From NCBI RefSeq assembly GCF_014836635.1, contig NZ_JACSQL010000003.1, positions 62,001 to 126,000 of the forward strand: a DNA stretch of 64,000 nt, given 5' to 3'. A program made the position numbers and the translations under genes. Numbering within the stretch: the stretch's first letter is position 1; each line of letters starts with the position of its first letter. The stretch comes from Paenibacillus gallinarum (GTDB lineage Bacteria; Bacillota; Bacilli; Paenibacillales; Paenibacillaceae). The notes below the pieces were generated by a model. It saw only the letters and a program-made list of their open reading frames with translations. It searched no databases and was not told where the DNA came from. Positions 36,492-45,405 of this stretch are shown one piece after another.

Positions 36492-36770
36492 TTATGACTT
36501 CTTTTTCGAGTATTTTTTCAGAATTAGATTCATTAATATCGCAGAAATCGAAGGAATGAGCAGGTGAACTCCAATTGCAGAAATATAAAGCCCATTCCAT
36601 GCTCCTACTATGAAACCGGAAACAACGATAACAATCGAAATAATGAAAATCCTACCGAATACCGTTTTGTTCATGTCTTTCTTCGTGTTCCTTTTGATAT
36701 CCATACGGTGGAATAAAAATGATAAGAGGATCGAACATGCGACTAGTAGCAAAACGAAATCGAGTTCCAA
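36492..36770 (-). CDS. small membrane protein, unknown function
   Basis: 92 residues with three hydrophobic segments (LDFVLLLVACSILLSFLF, IFIISIVIVVSGFIVGAW, and ISAIGVHLLIPSISAILMNLIL) and a basic tail KKYSKKKS. Not recognised. On the minus strand GGGAGTGG lies 8 nt before a TTG start, which supports translation. Convergent with treR across its terminator. Confidence 0.6.
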   Translation of the reverse strand: MELDFVLLLVACSILLSFLFHRMDIKRNTKKDMNKTVFGRIFIISIVIVVSGFIVGAWNGLYISAIGVHLLIPSISAILMNLILKKYSKKKS

Positions 36771-36929
36771 TAAGCCACTCCCGTTCTATGTATTATAAAT
36801 AATAATTGAAGGTGGTACCATTTTAGAATGTTTATACATAAGAGGTCAAGGATACATTTACAAGCATGCTATAATGATGGATAGGAAATTCTCTTTAAGA
36901 GAGCCAGTTTACCTTGAGGAGGTAATTTA

Positions 36930-37784
36930 TTGCTACGTCTTTATTCAACCATTCATTCTTTCATTTCTGCTTGGCGTGACGATCCTCGTGAGAAAGGGGC
37001 CTGCTTAGGACAGCGTTACGAAGTGCAAGAGATTCTTGGTGAAGGAAGTTACGGGATTACATATAAGTGTCTAGATTATACAACAGGTAAAGAGGTAGCC
37101 GTGAAACAAGCAAGACCTAGCAAAGGTGACTACGCAGTGAAGCTTCTATTTCAAGAAGCAGAGATCATTAGTGAGCTTCAGCATCCGGATATCCCCGCTT
37201 TTATCGATTTTTTTAAAGAGAAGGGAAGAAGTTATCTTGTCATGTCCTATATGGAAGGGGATACGCTGGAAGATCTGATCTTTGGACAGGGAATAAAGTA
37301 TGATGAAAAACAAACGGTTCTCATTACACTTCAGCTGCTTCATCTCGTGAAATATGTTCATAAACAAGGTTACGTCCATCTCGATCTACGTATTCCTAAT
37401 GTTCTTTTTCATGGTGGAAGATTGCTGCTGATTGATTTTGGTCTGGCACGTAAAATAGGAACAGCTCCGTTGTTACCTAAATCTTCTTTTTTTGCGAGGC
37501 TTTCCGCTCAGCGTAGAAGCAGTACGGGAAAGGTAGCAAACGAACAAGCGGATCTGTATGATATCGGTCACTTTATGTTATTTATGCTTTATTCCACGTA
37601 TGAAGTGGCGGAAATGGAAATGGAGATGAATCCTCATACTCCTCATACGGAGCAGAGCTGGCAGGAGGAACTTCGTCTTAGTGCAGATGTGAAACTTATT
37701 ATTGAGCGTCTTCTTGAAAATGAACAGCCGTTTCATCGATCTGATGAACTGATAACAGCGTTAGAAGCGATGATTTTCACATAA
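36930..37784 (+). CDS. soluble Ser/Thr protein kinase (Hanks type)
   Basis: 284 residues, cytoplasmic, no membrane segment. P-loop GEGSYG (37-42), Lys59 in VAVKQ, the helix C Glu76, catalytic HLDLRIPN with Asp152 and Asn157, and the DFG triad at Asp169. An activation loop with several Ser (residues about 184-200) follows. Eukaryotic-type kinases of this size resemble YbdM/PrkD of Bacillus and not the PASTA kinases. The start is TTG 36930 behind GAGGAGGT. Convergent with a Ser/Tyr/Arg-rich small protein. Confidence 0.9.
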   Translation: MLRLYSTIHSFISAWRDDPREKGACLGQRYEVQEILGEGSYGITYKCLDYTTGKEVAVKQARPSKGDYAVKLLFQEAEIISELQHPDIPAFIDFFKEKGRSYLVMSYMEGDTLEDLIFGQGIKYDEKQTVLITLQLLHLVKYVHKQGYVHLDLRIPNVLFHGGRLLLIDFGLARKIGTAPLLPKSSFFARLSAQRRSSTGKVANEQADLYDIGHFMLFMLYSTYEVAEMEMEMNPHTPHTEQSWQEELRLSADVKLIIERLLENEQPFHRSDELITALEAMIFT

Positions 37785-37808
37785 AAAAATCCCTCTTTAA
37801 TAGAGGGC
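37783..37808 (-). terminator. intrinsic terminator on the minus strand
   Basis: CCCTCT/AGAGGG stem with a five-base loop; the A-run 37784-37789 gives the T-run on the minus strand. It terminates the small basic gene at 37821-38030. Confidence 0.8.
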
Positions 37809-37820
37809 GTGTGATGATTT

Positions 37821-38030
37821 TTAGCTTGAACTATATTTTCTACTCTTATAATAACCATGTCCTTGTTTTCCATGTTTATATTTTTGATCAGAGGAAGATC
37901 CGCGGTATCTAGGTGCGCGGTGAGAGCTACTGAACCGTCTAGAATATTTCTTTGCTGAGCTGCTATAATACCTTTTCCCTTTACTACGGCCAGTAGATCG
38001 AAGAAATTTATCAATAAGCTTCCTTAACAT
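37821..38030 (-). CDS. small basic Ser/Tyr/Arg-rich protein
   Basis: 69 residues; after the helix MLRKLIDKFLRSTGRSKG the rest is low-complexity and made mostly of Ser, Tyr, Arg, Lys, Gly and His (for example RYYSSSAKKYSRRFSSSHR and HGKQGHGYYKSRKYSSS). A minus-strand AAAGGG about 11 nt upstream and a dedicated terminator 13 bp downstream argue that it is expressed. Such composition recalls small spore-coat or matrix proteins, whose Ser and Tyr are often modified; its convergent neighbour is a protein kinase. No family is recognised. Confidence 0.6.
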   Translation of the reverse strand: MLRKLIDKFLRSTGRSKGKRYYSSSAKKYSRRFSSSHRAPRYRGSSSDQKYKHGKQGHGYYKSRKYSSS

Positions 38031-38165
38031 ATCGTGTACACCCTTTCGTTACCACTTTTTAACCATCACCCAATCTATACGCTTAAAAAAATGATTGCGT
38101 TTCATATTTTACTATTATCTTTCTTTCCCCATTCTTAGGTCTTCCATCTGGAGGTTTTTTCAGTT

Positions 38166-39092
38166 ATGAATTTGTTTTTCTCGATCCTGCTTAATAACGT
38201 AATCCCTCTTTTTTTAGTCATGACGATTGGATTCATCGTCCAGCGAACGAGAGGACTCGATATCAAGACACTATCAAATATCAATTTTTATATTTTATCA
38301 CCTGCCGTTGTTTTTAATCTCCTGTACACAACGGATATTTCGATGTCATTGTTTGGACAAGTAATGGGCTTTTTTGTTCTGTTTATGCTCATGCAATATG
38401 TCCTTTGTTCCCTTGTTATTAAACTCCTCAGACTCGAAGGCGGTATGCCGGCGGCGATGAGGAACAGCGTATTGTTTGCCAATAGTGCTAACTATGGACT
38501 CCCTATTAATGAGCTTGCTTTTTCGGGTAATCCTTTAACACTCGGAGTTCAGGTGATTATCCTGATGCTGCAGTCGTTTTTACCCAATACCTATGGAATC
38601 TACAGCGTGAATGCACATCAGGTGAATAGAAAAAGAATCTGGCGAACCATTGCCGGCCAACCTGTTATTTATGCGATCCCACTCGCATTTTCACTCCGTT
38701 TACTCGGTGTTGAGCTCCCAAGTACGATTCAAATCCCGCTTAATTATTTGTATGCTGCCTTTATCGGGATGGCCCTTCTAACACTTGGTGTGCAGCTGGG
38801 AGCTATGAAATGGACGTTTGCAAAAAAGGGGAGTCTGAGTGTAGCCATCTCCGTCGCTATGAGACTTATTGGGGGCCCTCTATTAGCGGCACTCACAGTG
38901 CTGCTTCTTGGTATCGATGGGCTGGTTGCAAAAGCGCTTATCGTATCATCCTCTGTACCGACGTCGCTCAGCAGCATGATTCTGGCTGTTCAGTTCGACA
39001 ATGAACCGGAATTTTCATCTCAGACGGTCTTTTTTTCGACACTTCTGAGTACGCTGACAGTAACAGGGACGATTGCGCTTTTAAACATCTAA
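38166..39092 (+). CDS. AEC family permease (auxin efflux carrier-like)
   Basis: 308-residue membrane protein with about ten membrane segments in two five-helix halves, typical of bacterial AEC transporters that move small organic acids such as malate. The N-terminal LLNNVIPLFLVMTIGFIVQR and the C-terminal LSSMILAVQFDNEPEFSSQTVFFSTLLSTLTV (about residues 273-304) are characteristic; GLPINELAF holds the helix-breaking Asn of the first half. TCTGGAGG lies 9 nt before ATG 38166. Monocistronic; substrate unknown. Confidence 0.87.
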   Translation: MNLFFSILLNNVIPLFLVMTIGFIVQRTRGLDIKTLSNINFYILSPAVVFNLLYTTDISMSLFGQVMGFFVLFMLMQYVLCSLVIKLLRLEGGMPAAMRNSVLFANSANYGLPINELAFSGNPLTLGVQVIILMLQSFLPNTYGIYSVNAHQVNRKRIWRTIAGQPVIYAIPLAFSLRLLGVELPSTIQIPLNYLYAAFIGMALLTLGVQLGAMKWTFAKKGSLSVAISVAMRLIGGPLLAALTVLLLGIDGLVAKALIVSSSVPTSLSSMILAVQFDNEPEFSSQTVFFSTLLSTLTVTGTIALLNI

Positions 39093-39243
39093 ATGAGTTT
39101 GAAAAATAAGGACTTGAGGCATTTACCTTATTTATCCATATTGTATATAATCGAGGGGAACCGTAAATACCCAGTACATCTGCTATGCTATCAAGTCATT
39201 AGCCTTATCTTTATATTTTAAAGATGGGAAGGAGTGAAGCGAG

Positions 39244-40101
39244 ATGCAAAAGATTGGGGTTATCGTTATTCATGGTCTCGGCCTCCAGAATAAGGAGTTT
39301 GCATTCAAGTTCATAAAAAAACTAGATCATGCCTTTGCCGGTATGATGAATGTATCTTCTTCCAAACCTTACATTGATATTGAACCTGTGTACTGGGGAG
39401 ATGTTTTCGGTGATCATGAGGATCGGATTTATCGTGACCTGGTTGTAAATAAAAAACTGCGATACAAAAAGCTTAGACGATACTTACTGTATTATCTAGC
39501 CGATGCTGTTGCTTATCAACCTGTAGATACGAACGGACATAATTACGATGCGGTCCATCAATCCATAAGTAATGCACTCCACTGTTTATCCCAGCGTATA
39601 GGTAATACGGCTCCCCTTTTCGTTGTTTCCCATAGTTTAGGCACCGTGATTGCTAGTAATTTTTTCTATGATCTGCAGTTTATTTCAAGACACTCTCCAG
39701 GAGTTATTGATACCTCTTCTCCGTTGGAGCGGGGGGAAACACTGACTCATTTTTATTCACTCGGGACTACATTGCCTCTCTGGAGCCTTCGCTATCGTGA
39801 TTTTAGTAAACCGATTCGGATTCCTGCATTAGAAGGAAAAGATTTATATCCTGGCCTTGAAGGAGAATGGGTTAACTTTTATGACAAAGATGATATATTA
39901 GGTTATCCTCTACGTGAGATTGATCCCGCTTATGAGAAGGCTGTTAAAGCCGATGTAAGTATTAATGTCGGAAACTTACTGACTTCTTGGAATCCATTCT
40001 GTCACACGAGTTATATGAGAGATAAAAAAGTCGTAAATCACATTGCTGATCGGCTGGCAGTCGCCTATCGTTATATGAATACTGAGTTTCCTCAGCGGTA
40101 A
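39244..40101 (+). CDS. alpha/beta hydrolase-like protein
   Basis: 285 residues, cytoplasmic. VIVIHGLGLQNKEF is the first strand and oxyanion loop, and FVVSHSLGTVIASNFF is the nucleophile elbow with Ser131; the elbow has Ser instead of the usual first Gly. The His is not securely placed. Tyr/Trp-rich central insertion (about 45-95). GGAAGGAG precedes ATG 39244. Function unknown; esterase- or lipase-like at most. Confidence 0.7.
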   Translation: MQKIGVIVIHGLGLQNKEFAFKFIKKLDHAFAGMMNVSSSKPYIDIEPVYWGDVFGDHEDRIYRDLVVNKKLRYKKLRRYLLYYLADAVAYQPVDTNGHNYDAVHQSISNALHCLSQRIGNTAPLFVVSHSLGTVIASNFFYDLQFISRHSPGVIDTSSPLERGETLTHFYSLGTTLPLWSLRYRDFSKPIRIPALEGKDLYPGLEGEWVNFYDKDDILGYPLREIDPAYEKAVKADVSINVGNLLTSWNPFCHTSYMRDKKVVNHIADRLAVAYRYMNTEFPQR

Positions 40102-40111
40102 ATGATAAAAG

Positions 40112-40165
40112 AAAAAGCAATGACAAGGCTTCTCGAAAGGTAGAAGTCCTGGCCATTGCTTTTTT
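40112..40165 (+). terminator. bidirectional terminator
   Basis: AAAAAGCAATG and CATTGCTTTTT enclose an inner AGGCTTCT/AGAAGTCCT helix; serves the hydrolase gene and the convergent MFS gene. Confidence 0.85.
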
Positions 40166-40188
40166 ATATGCTGGTGTTTTCGTTTATT

Positions 40189-41496
40189 TTACTCAGCCGC
40201 ACCTTGGTTTAACGAAGCCTTATACGGTATCGATTTACGTTTATCACGTAACATAAGATAGAAGAAAGCAGAAGCCGTCACATAGAGGAGACCTGTAATC
40301 GTGAAAGTAATAGCATATCCTTGATAGCTGCCGAAGGTGGTCACAAGATAAGATTGAACAGGACCCATCGTAGCCCACCCTGTCATAAAAGCGGTCTGCA
40401 TGAGAGAATTGGCAATACCTCTCCTTTTTTCAGACACATGATCAATTAATAGGGAAGAAAAAATAGGATTTGCTGCATTCATTAAAGCTTGTCTAAACAG
40501 GAAAGTCACGGACGCCATAACAAGTGAATAGGTGTATCCTGTGAATAAAAGAAACGGAAGAGAAAGAATTTGAAATATAACGACTGCTTTAACCGGTCCG
40601 ACTTTGTTTGCGAGCGAAGGACCAATCATCATCGATACGATGGTCATGATTTGCCCAAGCGAGATCAGGATACTCATCAGACTAAGGCTGATATCAAATC
40701 TGTCGGTAAAGTAAAGGTTTAAGTAAGGGACGACAAGACCTGAACCTGTTCCGATTAACAGTTGGGTAAAGAAAAACAGACGGATGAATTTCCAATCGGA
40801 AGCAGAAGATTTTTGATTATGTATTTCTATTTGTGCGGAGTCAAGATCAAGCTGTTTAGGAAGTAGGGCAAGCTGTTTATTATGTATAGCTGATTCTCTA
40901 ACAAAAAATAAAGGTAACGTTCCTAAAACAGTAGCCATTCCGCCAATGAGAAGAACATACTGTAGGCTTGATACACTGCTCATTCCTGCTGATTTCAGTA
41001 CATCCGCGAGAATGCCTCCGCCAAGACTTCCGATGACTTGTGCTGCAAGTACAAGCGAGGCATGAATACTGAACAATCTTAGTCTATTGTTTTTCGTTAC
41101 ATTGGCTGCAAGGAAAGGAATAGCTAGTACTTGAAAGAAGGAAGCAAATATACCAGAAGAAGCAGCAAGAAAGAGGATACTGGTTTCACCTTCCACAAAA
41201 GAGCGTCCCATAAACGTCATTCCACTACACAACGCCCCTATAACGAGAATAGGTTTACGGCTCATCTTGTCTCCCATCAGTCCGATGGGAATAAATAGGA
41301 GTGCAGTAGCAATAGACTGAATACTAATAACCCTGCCGTTCATCGAGACATCAAATCCGAGATCTTGAATGTACAGATTATACAGAACGGAAAACATCCC
41401 ACCACCCATCTGATAAAGTATATTGGCAAGGAAAAAAAGCTGGATATTACGAGGCCAGCTTGTAATCTCTGCTTTGATATTGCGCCAAAGTGTCAT
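40189..41496 (-). CDS. MFS transporter
   Basis: 435 residues with 12 predicted membrane segments and a cytoplasmic loop after the sixth. GRVISIQSIATALLFIPIGLMGDKMSRKP contains the MFS motif A between helices 2 and 3 (about residues 53-81). The start is placed at the minus-strand ATG 41496, 9 nt after AGGAGG, which shortens the open frame by 17 codons. Divergent from the LD-carboxypeptidase gene. Substrate unknown; the ERRRGIANSLMQTAF-like loop (EKRRGIANSLMQTAFMTGW) resembles drug or sugar exporters. Confidence 0.85.
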   Translation of the reverse strand: MTLWRNIKAEITSWPRNIQLFFLANILYQMGGGMFSVLYNLYIQDLGFDVSMNGRVISIQSIATALLFIPIGLMGDKMSRKPILVIGALCSGMTFMGRSFVEGETSILFLAASSGIFASFFQVLAIPFLAANVTKNNRLRLFSIHASLVLAAQVIGSLGGGILADVLKSAGMSSVSSLQYVLLIGGMATVLGTLPLFFVRESAIHNKQLALLPKQLDLDSAQIEIHNQKSSASDWKFIRLFFFTQLLIGTGSGLVVPYLNLYFTDRFDISLSLMSILISLGQIMTIVSMMIGPSLANKVGPVKAVVIFQILSLPFLLFTGYTYSLVMASVTFLFRQALMNAANPIFSSLLIDHVSEKRRGIANSLMQTAFMTGWATMGPVQSYLVTTFGSYQGYAITFTITGLLYVTASAFFYLMLRDKRKSIPYKASLNQGAAE

Positions 41497-41568
41497 GTAG
41501 AAGCCTCCTGTATTTTCTATTAAGAACTGGAAAAGAAGGAAAGTCAAGGTTGCGAGAGGATGAGGAAT

Positions 41569-42495
41569 ATGGATATTGTCTATCCAGCGAAACTTAGTCC
41601 GGGAGATCTGATAGGAATTACCGCACTAGCCAGTTATGCAGATCCAGTGGAAATGCTAAGGGCCACAGCATATTTTACTGGAATGGGTCTTAGAGTGGAG
41701 ATCGGTCAAAGTATATTTCGTCAGTATGGTTACTTAGCAGGAACGGATGAGGAAAGGGCCAAGGAATTAAACGATATGTTTCAGAATCCGGAGATTAAGG
41801 CCATCATTTGTGCACGCGGAGGATATGGGACAGCGCGAATTGCGGATTTACTTGATTATGATAGCATTAAGCTTAACCCTAAAATTTTCTGGGGGTTCAG
41901 TGACATCACCTTTTTACATCAGGCGATATATAAGAATACGGGACTCATTACTTTTCATGGTCCGATGCTGTCATCCTTAAACGATAGTCCGCTTCATCCT
42001 CTTACGCTAGCGGGATTCCAACAATTGTTCTCGCCCATAGTGATGGAGTATACCGAAGAGATTTCTACACTGACTTCCATTGTGGAGGGGACAGCAAGCG
42101 GAGTCGTTGTTGGCGGGAACTTGTCGCTCATCGTATCCAGTCTGGGTACACCTTATGAAATAGATACTCGAAATAAACTTCTGCTCATCGAAGAGATTAG
42201 GGAAGAGCCATACCGAATTGACCGAATGCTGGGGCAATTACTGCAAGCAGGAAAACTGACGGAGGCTTCAGGCATTATTGTTGGGAATTTTCATGAGTGT
42301 GTGCCGGATACGAATAAATCTTCATTTACTTGTGAGGAAGTTTTGACTCACTATTTGAAAAAAGCAGATCGGCCTGCGCTGACAGGTTTTGATATTGGAC
42401 ATTGTTCTCCAAACATTGCAATCCCGCTGGGTCTCGAAGCAGAACTTTCTACAGAAAAGAAATCGCTTATATGGAAGAAACCTGCTGTAATTTGA
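41569..42495 (+). CDS. LD-carboxypeptidase (peptidase S66)
   Basis: 308 residues. Family S66 enzymes cleave L,D bonds in murein peptides during recycling, or related amide bonds (MccF-like). The GYG loop ARGGYGTARI is followed by the nucleophile Ser in WGFSDITFLH; the Glu/His dyad is in LLLIEEIREEPYRIDRML and GFDIGHCSPN. No signal peptide, consistent with cytoplasmic recycling. ATG 41569 is preferred to 41560 on spacing from AGAGG. Confidence 0.88.
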   Translation: MDIVYPAKLSPGDLIGITALASYADPVEMLRATAYFTGMGLRVEIGQSIFRQYGYLAGTDEERAKELNDMFQNPEIKAIICARGGYGTARIADLLDYDSIKLNPKIFWGFSDITFLHQAIYKNTGLITFHGPMLSSLNDSPLHPLTLAGFQQLFSPIVMEYTEEISTLTSIVEGTASGVVVGGNLSLIVSSLGTPYEIDTRNKLLLIEEIREEPYRIDRMLGQLLQAGKLTEASGIIVGNFHECVPDTNKSSFTCEEVLTHYLKKADRPALTGFDIGHCSPNIAIPLGLEAELSTEKKSLIWKKPAVI

Positions 42496-42622
42496 TCATA
42501 TATGAGCTTTTTTGCTTATGAAGAAGGAAAAAGAAGCGTCCATAGCGTAGCTATTATAGATAAATAGCGTAATGTCAATTAGAGGTTCCATCTAGAACTG
42601 TGCGCCAAAAGGGGAGAGTAGG

Positions 42623-43705
42623 GTGAAAGATCAATTTGCAAATGAGGTTGGGTTAATGAAGCCGGATGAACTGGAGCGATTTGTACAATTTGTATTGCAA
42701 GCGTGTAAAACAGAGCAAGATGAAGACGGAACCCATCGTACTATGCTTGCTGCGAAAATAACCAGTGAGTGGAATGATGCACTTGTGAAATCGCAGATTC
42801 ATTCTTTTTCGGAAGAAGGGGCTCCCGAACATATTCATATTGTACCCAGTTCGTCAGCTGAAGGACTGCTCAAAGTTTCTTTATCTGAAGCAGGAGTACC
42901 TCGAAATTATGTGGTGTTTAGTATAGAGGATAATCTCTCTATTGGACCTCTCTCGGATCTGGTGGGACGTCAAGAGGAAATGGAAAGAATGAGGTGGCTA
43001 ACAAACGAGCTGGGTCACTATTATTTCCTTTTCCACCGCCATAATTATATTTCTTCCATTCAGCCTGTTCTGGAGCAAATTCCTGCTGATAAAGTAATTA
43101 CAATCTGGATTGGAAACACGGCTCATGAGCAGATTTTTCTGAGACTCATGCTATATATTCTACGAGACGTACAGGCAGAAGTAAGAGTGATCAATGCGGT
43201 AGATTCGTCTCATATGTTAGAGAGTCAAGATAATAAGGGAAAGAGATCTGCAGAAGGGGAAGAAGATGAAAGGGTAGTGGCATTCGGACAGATGGACTCT
43301 AAGAAAGTAGTGTCACTTATCCTGCATGGGATTCCTTATTTGCTATCAGATAAAGAGAAAAAAGAATATGTAGAAGAATGGCTTCAGTTTTCAAGAAGAG
43401 AAGAGAAACTTCGGATTTGGCGGCAGGGCGAATTTCAGTTTCTGCCGATCGATGCTTATGATGAACGAATCATGAGCGTAATTAATGAGATTTATAACAG
43501 TATAGATACCATCGATGATGACTACAAGAAAGGAGACTATATCAAAGCAGGATATTTCGCAGGAATGTTAATGGATCATTATCCTGAGTTAACGAGTGAT
43601 ATGTTCTTTGAATACCGAATCCGAGAACTCATTGGTAAGAGAAGACTTGATTTTATAGGAGCACCTACTGCTCTCTATCGCTTTTATATCAAACCGACAA
43701 AATGA
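42623..43705 (+). CDS. DUF1835 family protein (first of tandem pair)
   Basis: 360 residues. HIHIVPSSSAEGLLKVSL followed by VVFSIEDNLSIGPLSDL is the DUF1835 N-terminal half, and the C-terminal DUF3658-like part ends in YRIRELIGKRRLDFIGAP. An N-terminal addition of about 65 residues and an acidic Lys/Glu insertion near 200 distinguish it from the next gene. GTG 42623 lies behind GGGGAGAG. Role unknown. Confidence 0.8.
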   Translation: MKDQFANEVGLMKPDELERFVQFVLQACKTEQDEDGTHRTMLAAKITSEWNDALVKSQIHSFSEEGAPEHIHIVPSSSAEGLLKVSLSEAGVPRNYVVFSIEDNLSIGPLSDLVGRQEEMERMRWLTNELGHYYFLFHRHNYISSIQPVLEQIPADKVITIWIGNTAHEQIFLRLMLYILRDVQAEVRVINAVDSSHMLESQDNKGKRSAEGEEDERVVAFGQMDSKKVVSLILHGIPYLLSDKEKKEYVEEWLQFSRREEKLRIWRQGEFQFLPIDAYDERIMSVINEIYNSIDTIDDDYKKGDYIKAGYFAGMLMDHYPELTSDMFFEYRIRELIGKRRLDFIGAPTALYRFYIKPTK

Positions 43706-43728
43706 ATTGAAAAAGAGGTGGACAGCCC

Positions 43729-44583
43729 TTGACCAATCAGCATGTACATATCATGTTTGGGATGGAAGAACAAGGAATTTTGAAAGCGGCTCTTCACAAG
43801 GCAGAGATAAGACATAACCATAAAGTGATTTCATTTAATGACTGGTTTGCTTATGGACCGCTAAAGCAGCTTCATCTAGAAGAAGGAGAAAAACAACGGA
43901 CTCGCTGGCTATCCGCTCGGTTGTCTAATTATGAGCCATTGTATACCTATAATCCAGATCATCAGACGGGAAGAGTAGTAGAGACGATTCAATCACTGTC
44001 AGAGGAGACGAATGTAACTCTATGGCATGGGAATCATGCACACGATCAAATTGGTATTAGGTTTGTACTTTCGCTCCTTAGAGATCGAAAGATGAATATG
44101 AAGCTTGTGAATCCGATCCAGAAGGAATCAAACATTGTAGGTAATGTTCATACGAATCCCGTGAATTTGGCACAATTGAAAGCTTCTGATTATACTCCGT
44201 TTCTACATAAAATGGATGAATTCAATTTACTTACACAAGAAGAGATAAATGCTTTTGTATTAGACTGGGAGCAGATTTCAAACGATCCTGCTCTTTTTCG
44301 GATATGGGAGAATGACCATGTAAAATTATGTTCAGAAGATGCACTGGATCAAGATCTGCGGAATGTAATCATAGAACAGTCTTCTTTATATCCAGATCAG
44401 TATGTACCTGCTTCTAAAGTAGTAAGTGAAGTAGTAAGAAAAAGAGAAGGTTACTCTCTTCGCAAAGATTTTTTAGAGTATCGCCTGCGTTCACTTATTC
44501 AAGAGAAACAGCTTCTTTTTAAAGGAGCACCAGGGCAACTCCATCGGTATCGTGTGAAGTGGGAAATGGAGGAAGTAATATAA
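43729..44583 (+). CDS. DUF1835 family protein (second of tandem pair)
   Basis: 284 residues, paralog of the preceding gene: HVHIMFGMEEQGILKAAL matches HIHIVPSSSAEGLLKVSL, DWFAYGPLKQL matches DNLSIGPLSDL, WHGNHAHDQIGIRFVLSLL matches WIGNTAHEQIFLRLMLYIL, and both end in YR(L/I)R-LI-(G)AP-L-RY. TTG 43729 follows GAGGTGG, 23 bp after the first copy, so they form an operon by duplication. Function unknown. Confidence 0.8.
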   Translation: MTNQHVHIMFGMEEQGILKAALHKAEIRHNHKVISFNDWFAYGPLKQLHLEEGEKQRTRWLSARLSNYEPLYTYNPDHQTGRVVETIQSLSEETNVTLWHGNHAHDQIGIRFVLSLLRDRKMNMKLVNPIQKESNIVGNVHTNPVNLAQLKASDYTPFLHKMDEFNLLTQEEINAFVLDWEQISNDPALFRIWENDHVKLCSEDALDQDLRNVIIEQSSLYPDQYVPASKVVSEVVRKREGYSLRKDFLEYRLRSLIQEKQLLFKGAPGQLHRYRVKWEMEEVI

Positions 44584-44642
44584 AGATCACGTTTGCCTAC
44601 ACTTGTATTGGTAAGCTTCATTTAATGAGGTGGTGATGCATA

Positions 44643-44777
44643 ATGGAATGCAGGACAGGCTGTGGTGCATGTTGTATCGTGATCTCCATTACCTCTTCAA
44701 TTCCAGGAATGCCAGATGGCAAACCAGCAGGTATGAGGTGTATTCAACTTACAGATGACTTCTCCCCATTGACGTAG
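44643..44777 (+). pseudogene. truncated YkgJ-family (CxxCxxC cluster) gene
   Basis: A 44-codon frame with a good GAGGTGGTGATGCATA ribosome-binding site opens [19 protein letters not shown] and continues [20 protein letters not shown], the exact start of small YkgJ-type proteins with a CxxxCxxCC cluster, but then breaks off at SPLT and a stop. The rest of the family domain (with the second Cys cluster, normally 40-60 residues more) is missing, so this looks like a deletion remnant. Confidence 0.6.
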
Positions 44778-44815
44778 AGAGGGTAGTCGAATCCTATCAA
44801 TATAAATATTTAATG

Positions 44816-44855
44816 AAAAGCGCTGGATGCCGTTAGGCTGATTCAGCGTTTTTTT
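44816..44855 (+). terminator. intrinsic terminator
   Basis: AAAAGCGCTG and CAGCGTTTTT pair with one wobble, followed by a T-run. Confidence 0.75.
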
Positions 44856-44913
44856 GTAATTCAGAAAAGATAAAATCAACAATTCTCTCACAACATGAAC
44901 AGTCATTTGTTTA

Positions 44914-44959
44914 TTTACATATATATTATATATCTGTTATACTACAAATATAACAGATA
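44914..44959 (+). promoter_or_regulatory. promoter with perfect inverted-repeat operator for the GntR regulator
   Basis: TTTACA (44914-44919) and TATACT (44938-44943), 18 bp apart. TATCTGTTATA (44931-44941) and TATAACAGATA (44949-44959) are perfect inverted copies with a 7-bp spacer covering the -10 box, as expected for autorepression by a YtrA-type regulator. Confidence 0.8.
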
Positions 44960-44989
44960 CATGAAGAGAAATGGAGGTGCAAACCGTTC

Positions 44990-45400
44990 ATGATCATTGA
45001 ACTTGATATGCAATCAGATATACCCATCTACACTCAGCTGACGAATCAGATTATTGAGGGAATCGCCAGCGGCAGTCTAAAGCCTGGAGAAGCGTTACCT
45101 TCTGTACGGAGCCTGGCATCGGATATCGGCATTAATTTGCACACAGTGAACAAAGCTTATCAGCTTCTTAAGCAAGAGGATTATATCCATATTCATCGCC
45201 AGAAAGGTGTCGTTGTGAATCCAAACGGTATGCCAGAGGCCAATAAGGAATTTAGTGATAAACAAAATGCACAGATTAGACCGCTGATTGCTGAGGCCAT
45301 TTTAAGAGGGGTTACCCTGGAAGAAATGAAGGAAATGATGGAGCGTATATATCAAGAGATTGAGCCGCCCGTGAATAAAGCGGATAATAAAAAGGAGTGA
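44990..45400 (+). CDS. GntR family regulator, YtrA subfamily
   Basis: 136 residues: winged helix (IPIYTQLTNQIIEGIASG, PSVRSLASDIGINLHTVNKAY, YIHIHRQKGVVV) followed by the short YtrA-type C-terminal helix pair used for dimerisation, with no ligand domain. Likely represses itself and the next gene through the inverted repeat at 44931-44959. GGAGGTG precedes ATG 44990. Overlap-like spacing with the downstream membrane gene supports an operon. Confidence 0.9.
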   Translation: MIIELDMQSDIPIYTQLTNQIIEGIASGSLKPGEALPSVRSLASDIGINLHTVNKAYQLLKQEDYIHIHRQKGVVVNPNGMPEANKEFSDKQNAQIRPLIAEAILRGVTLEEMKEMMERIYQEIEPPVNKADNKKE

Positions 45401-45405
45401 TAGGC

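Noticed and set aside
37733..38014. 93-codon minus-strand frame overlapping the small basic gene
   Set aside because: It runs through the terminator hairpin and into the kinase 3' end; the alternative 69-codon frame has the ribosome-binding site and ends before the terminator.
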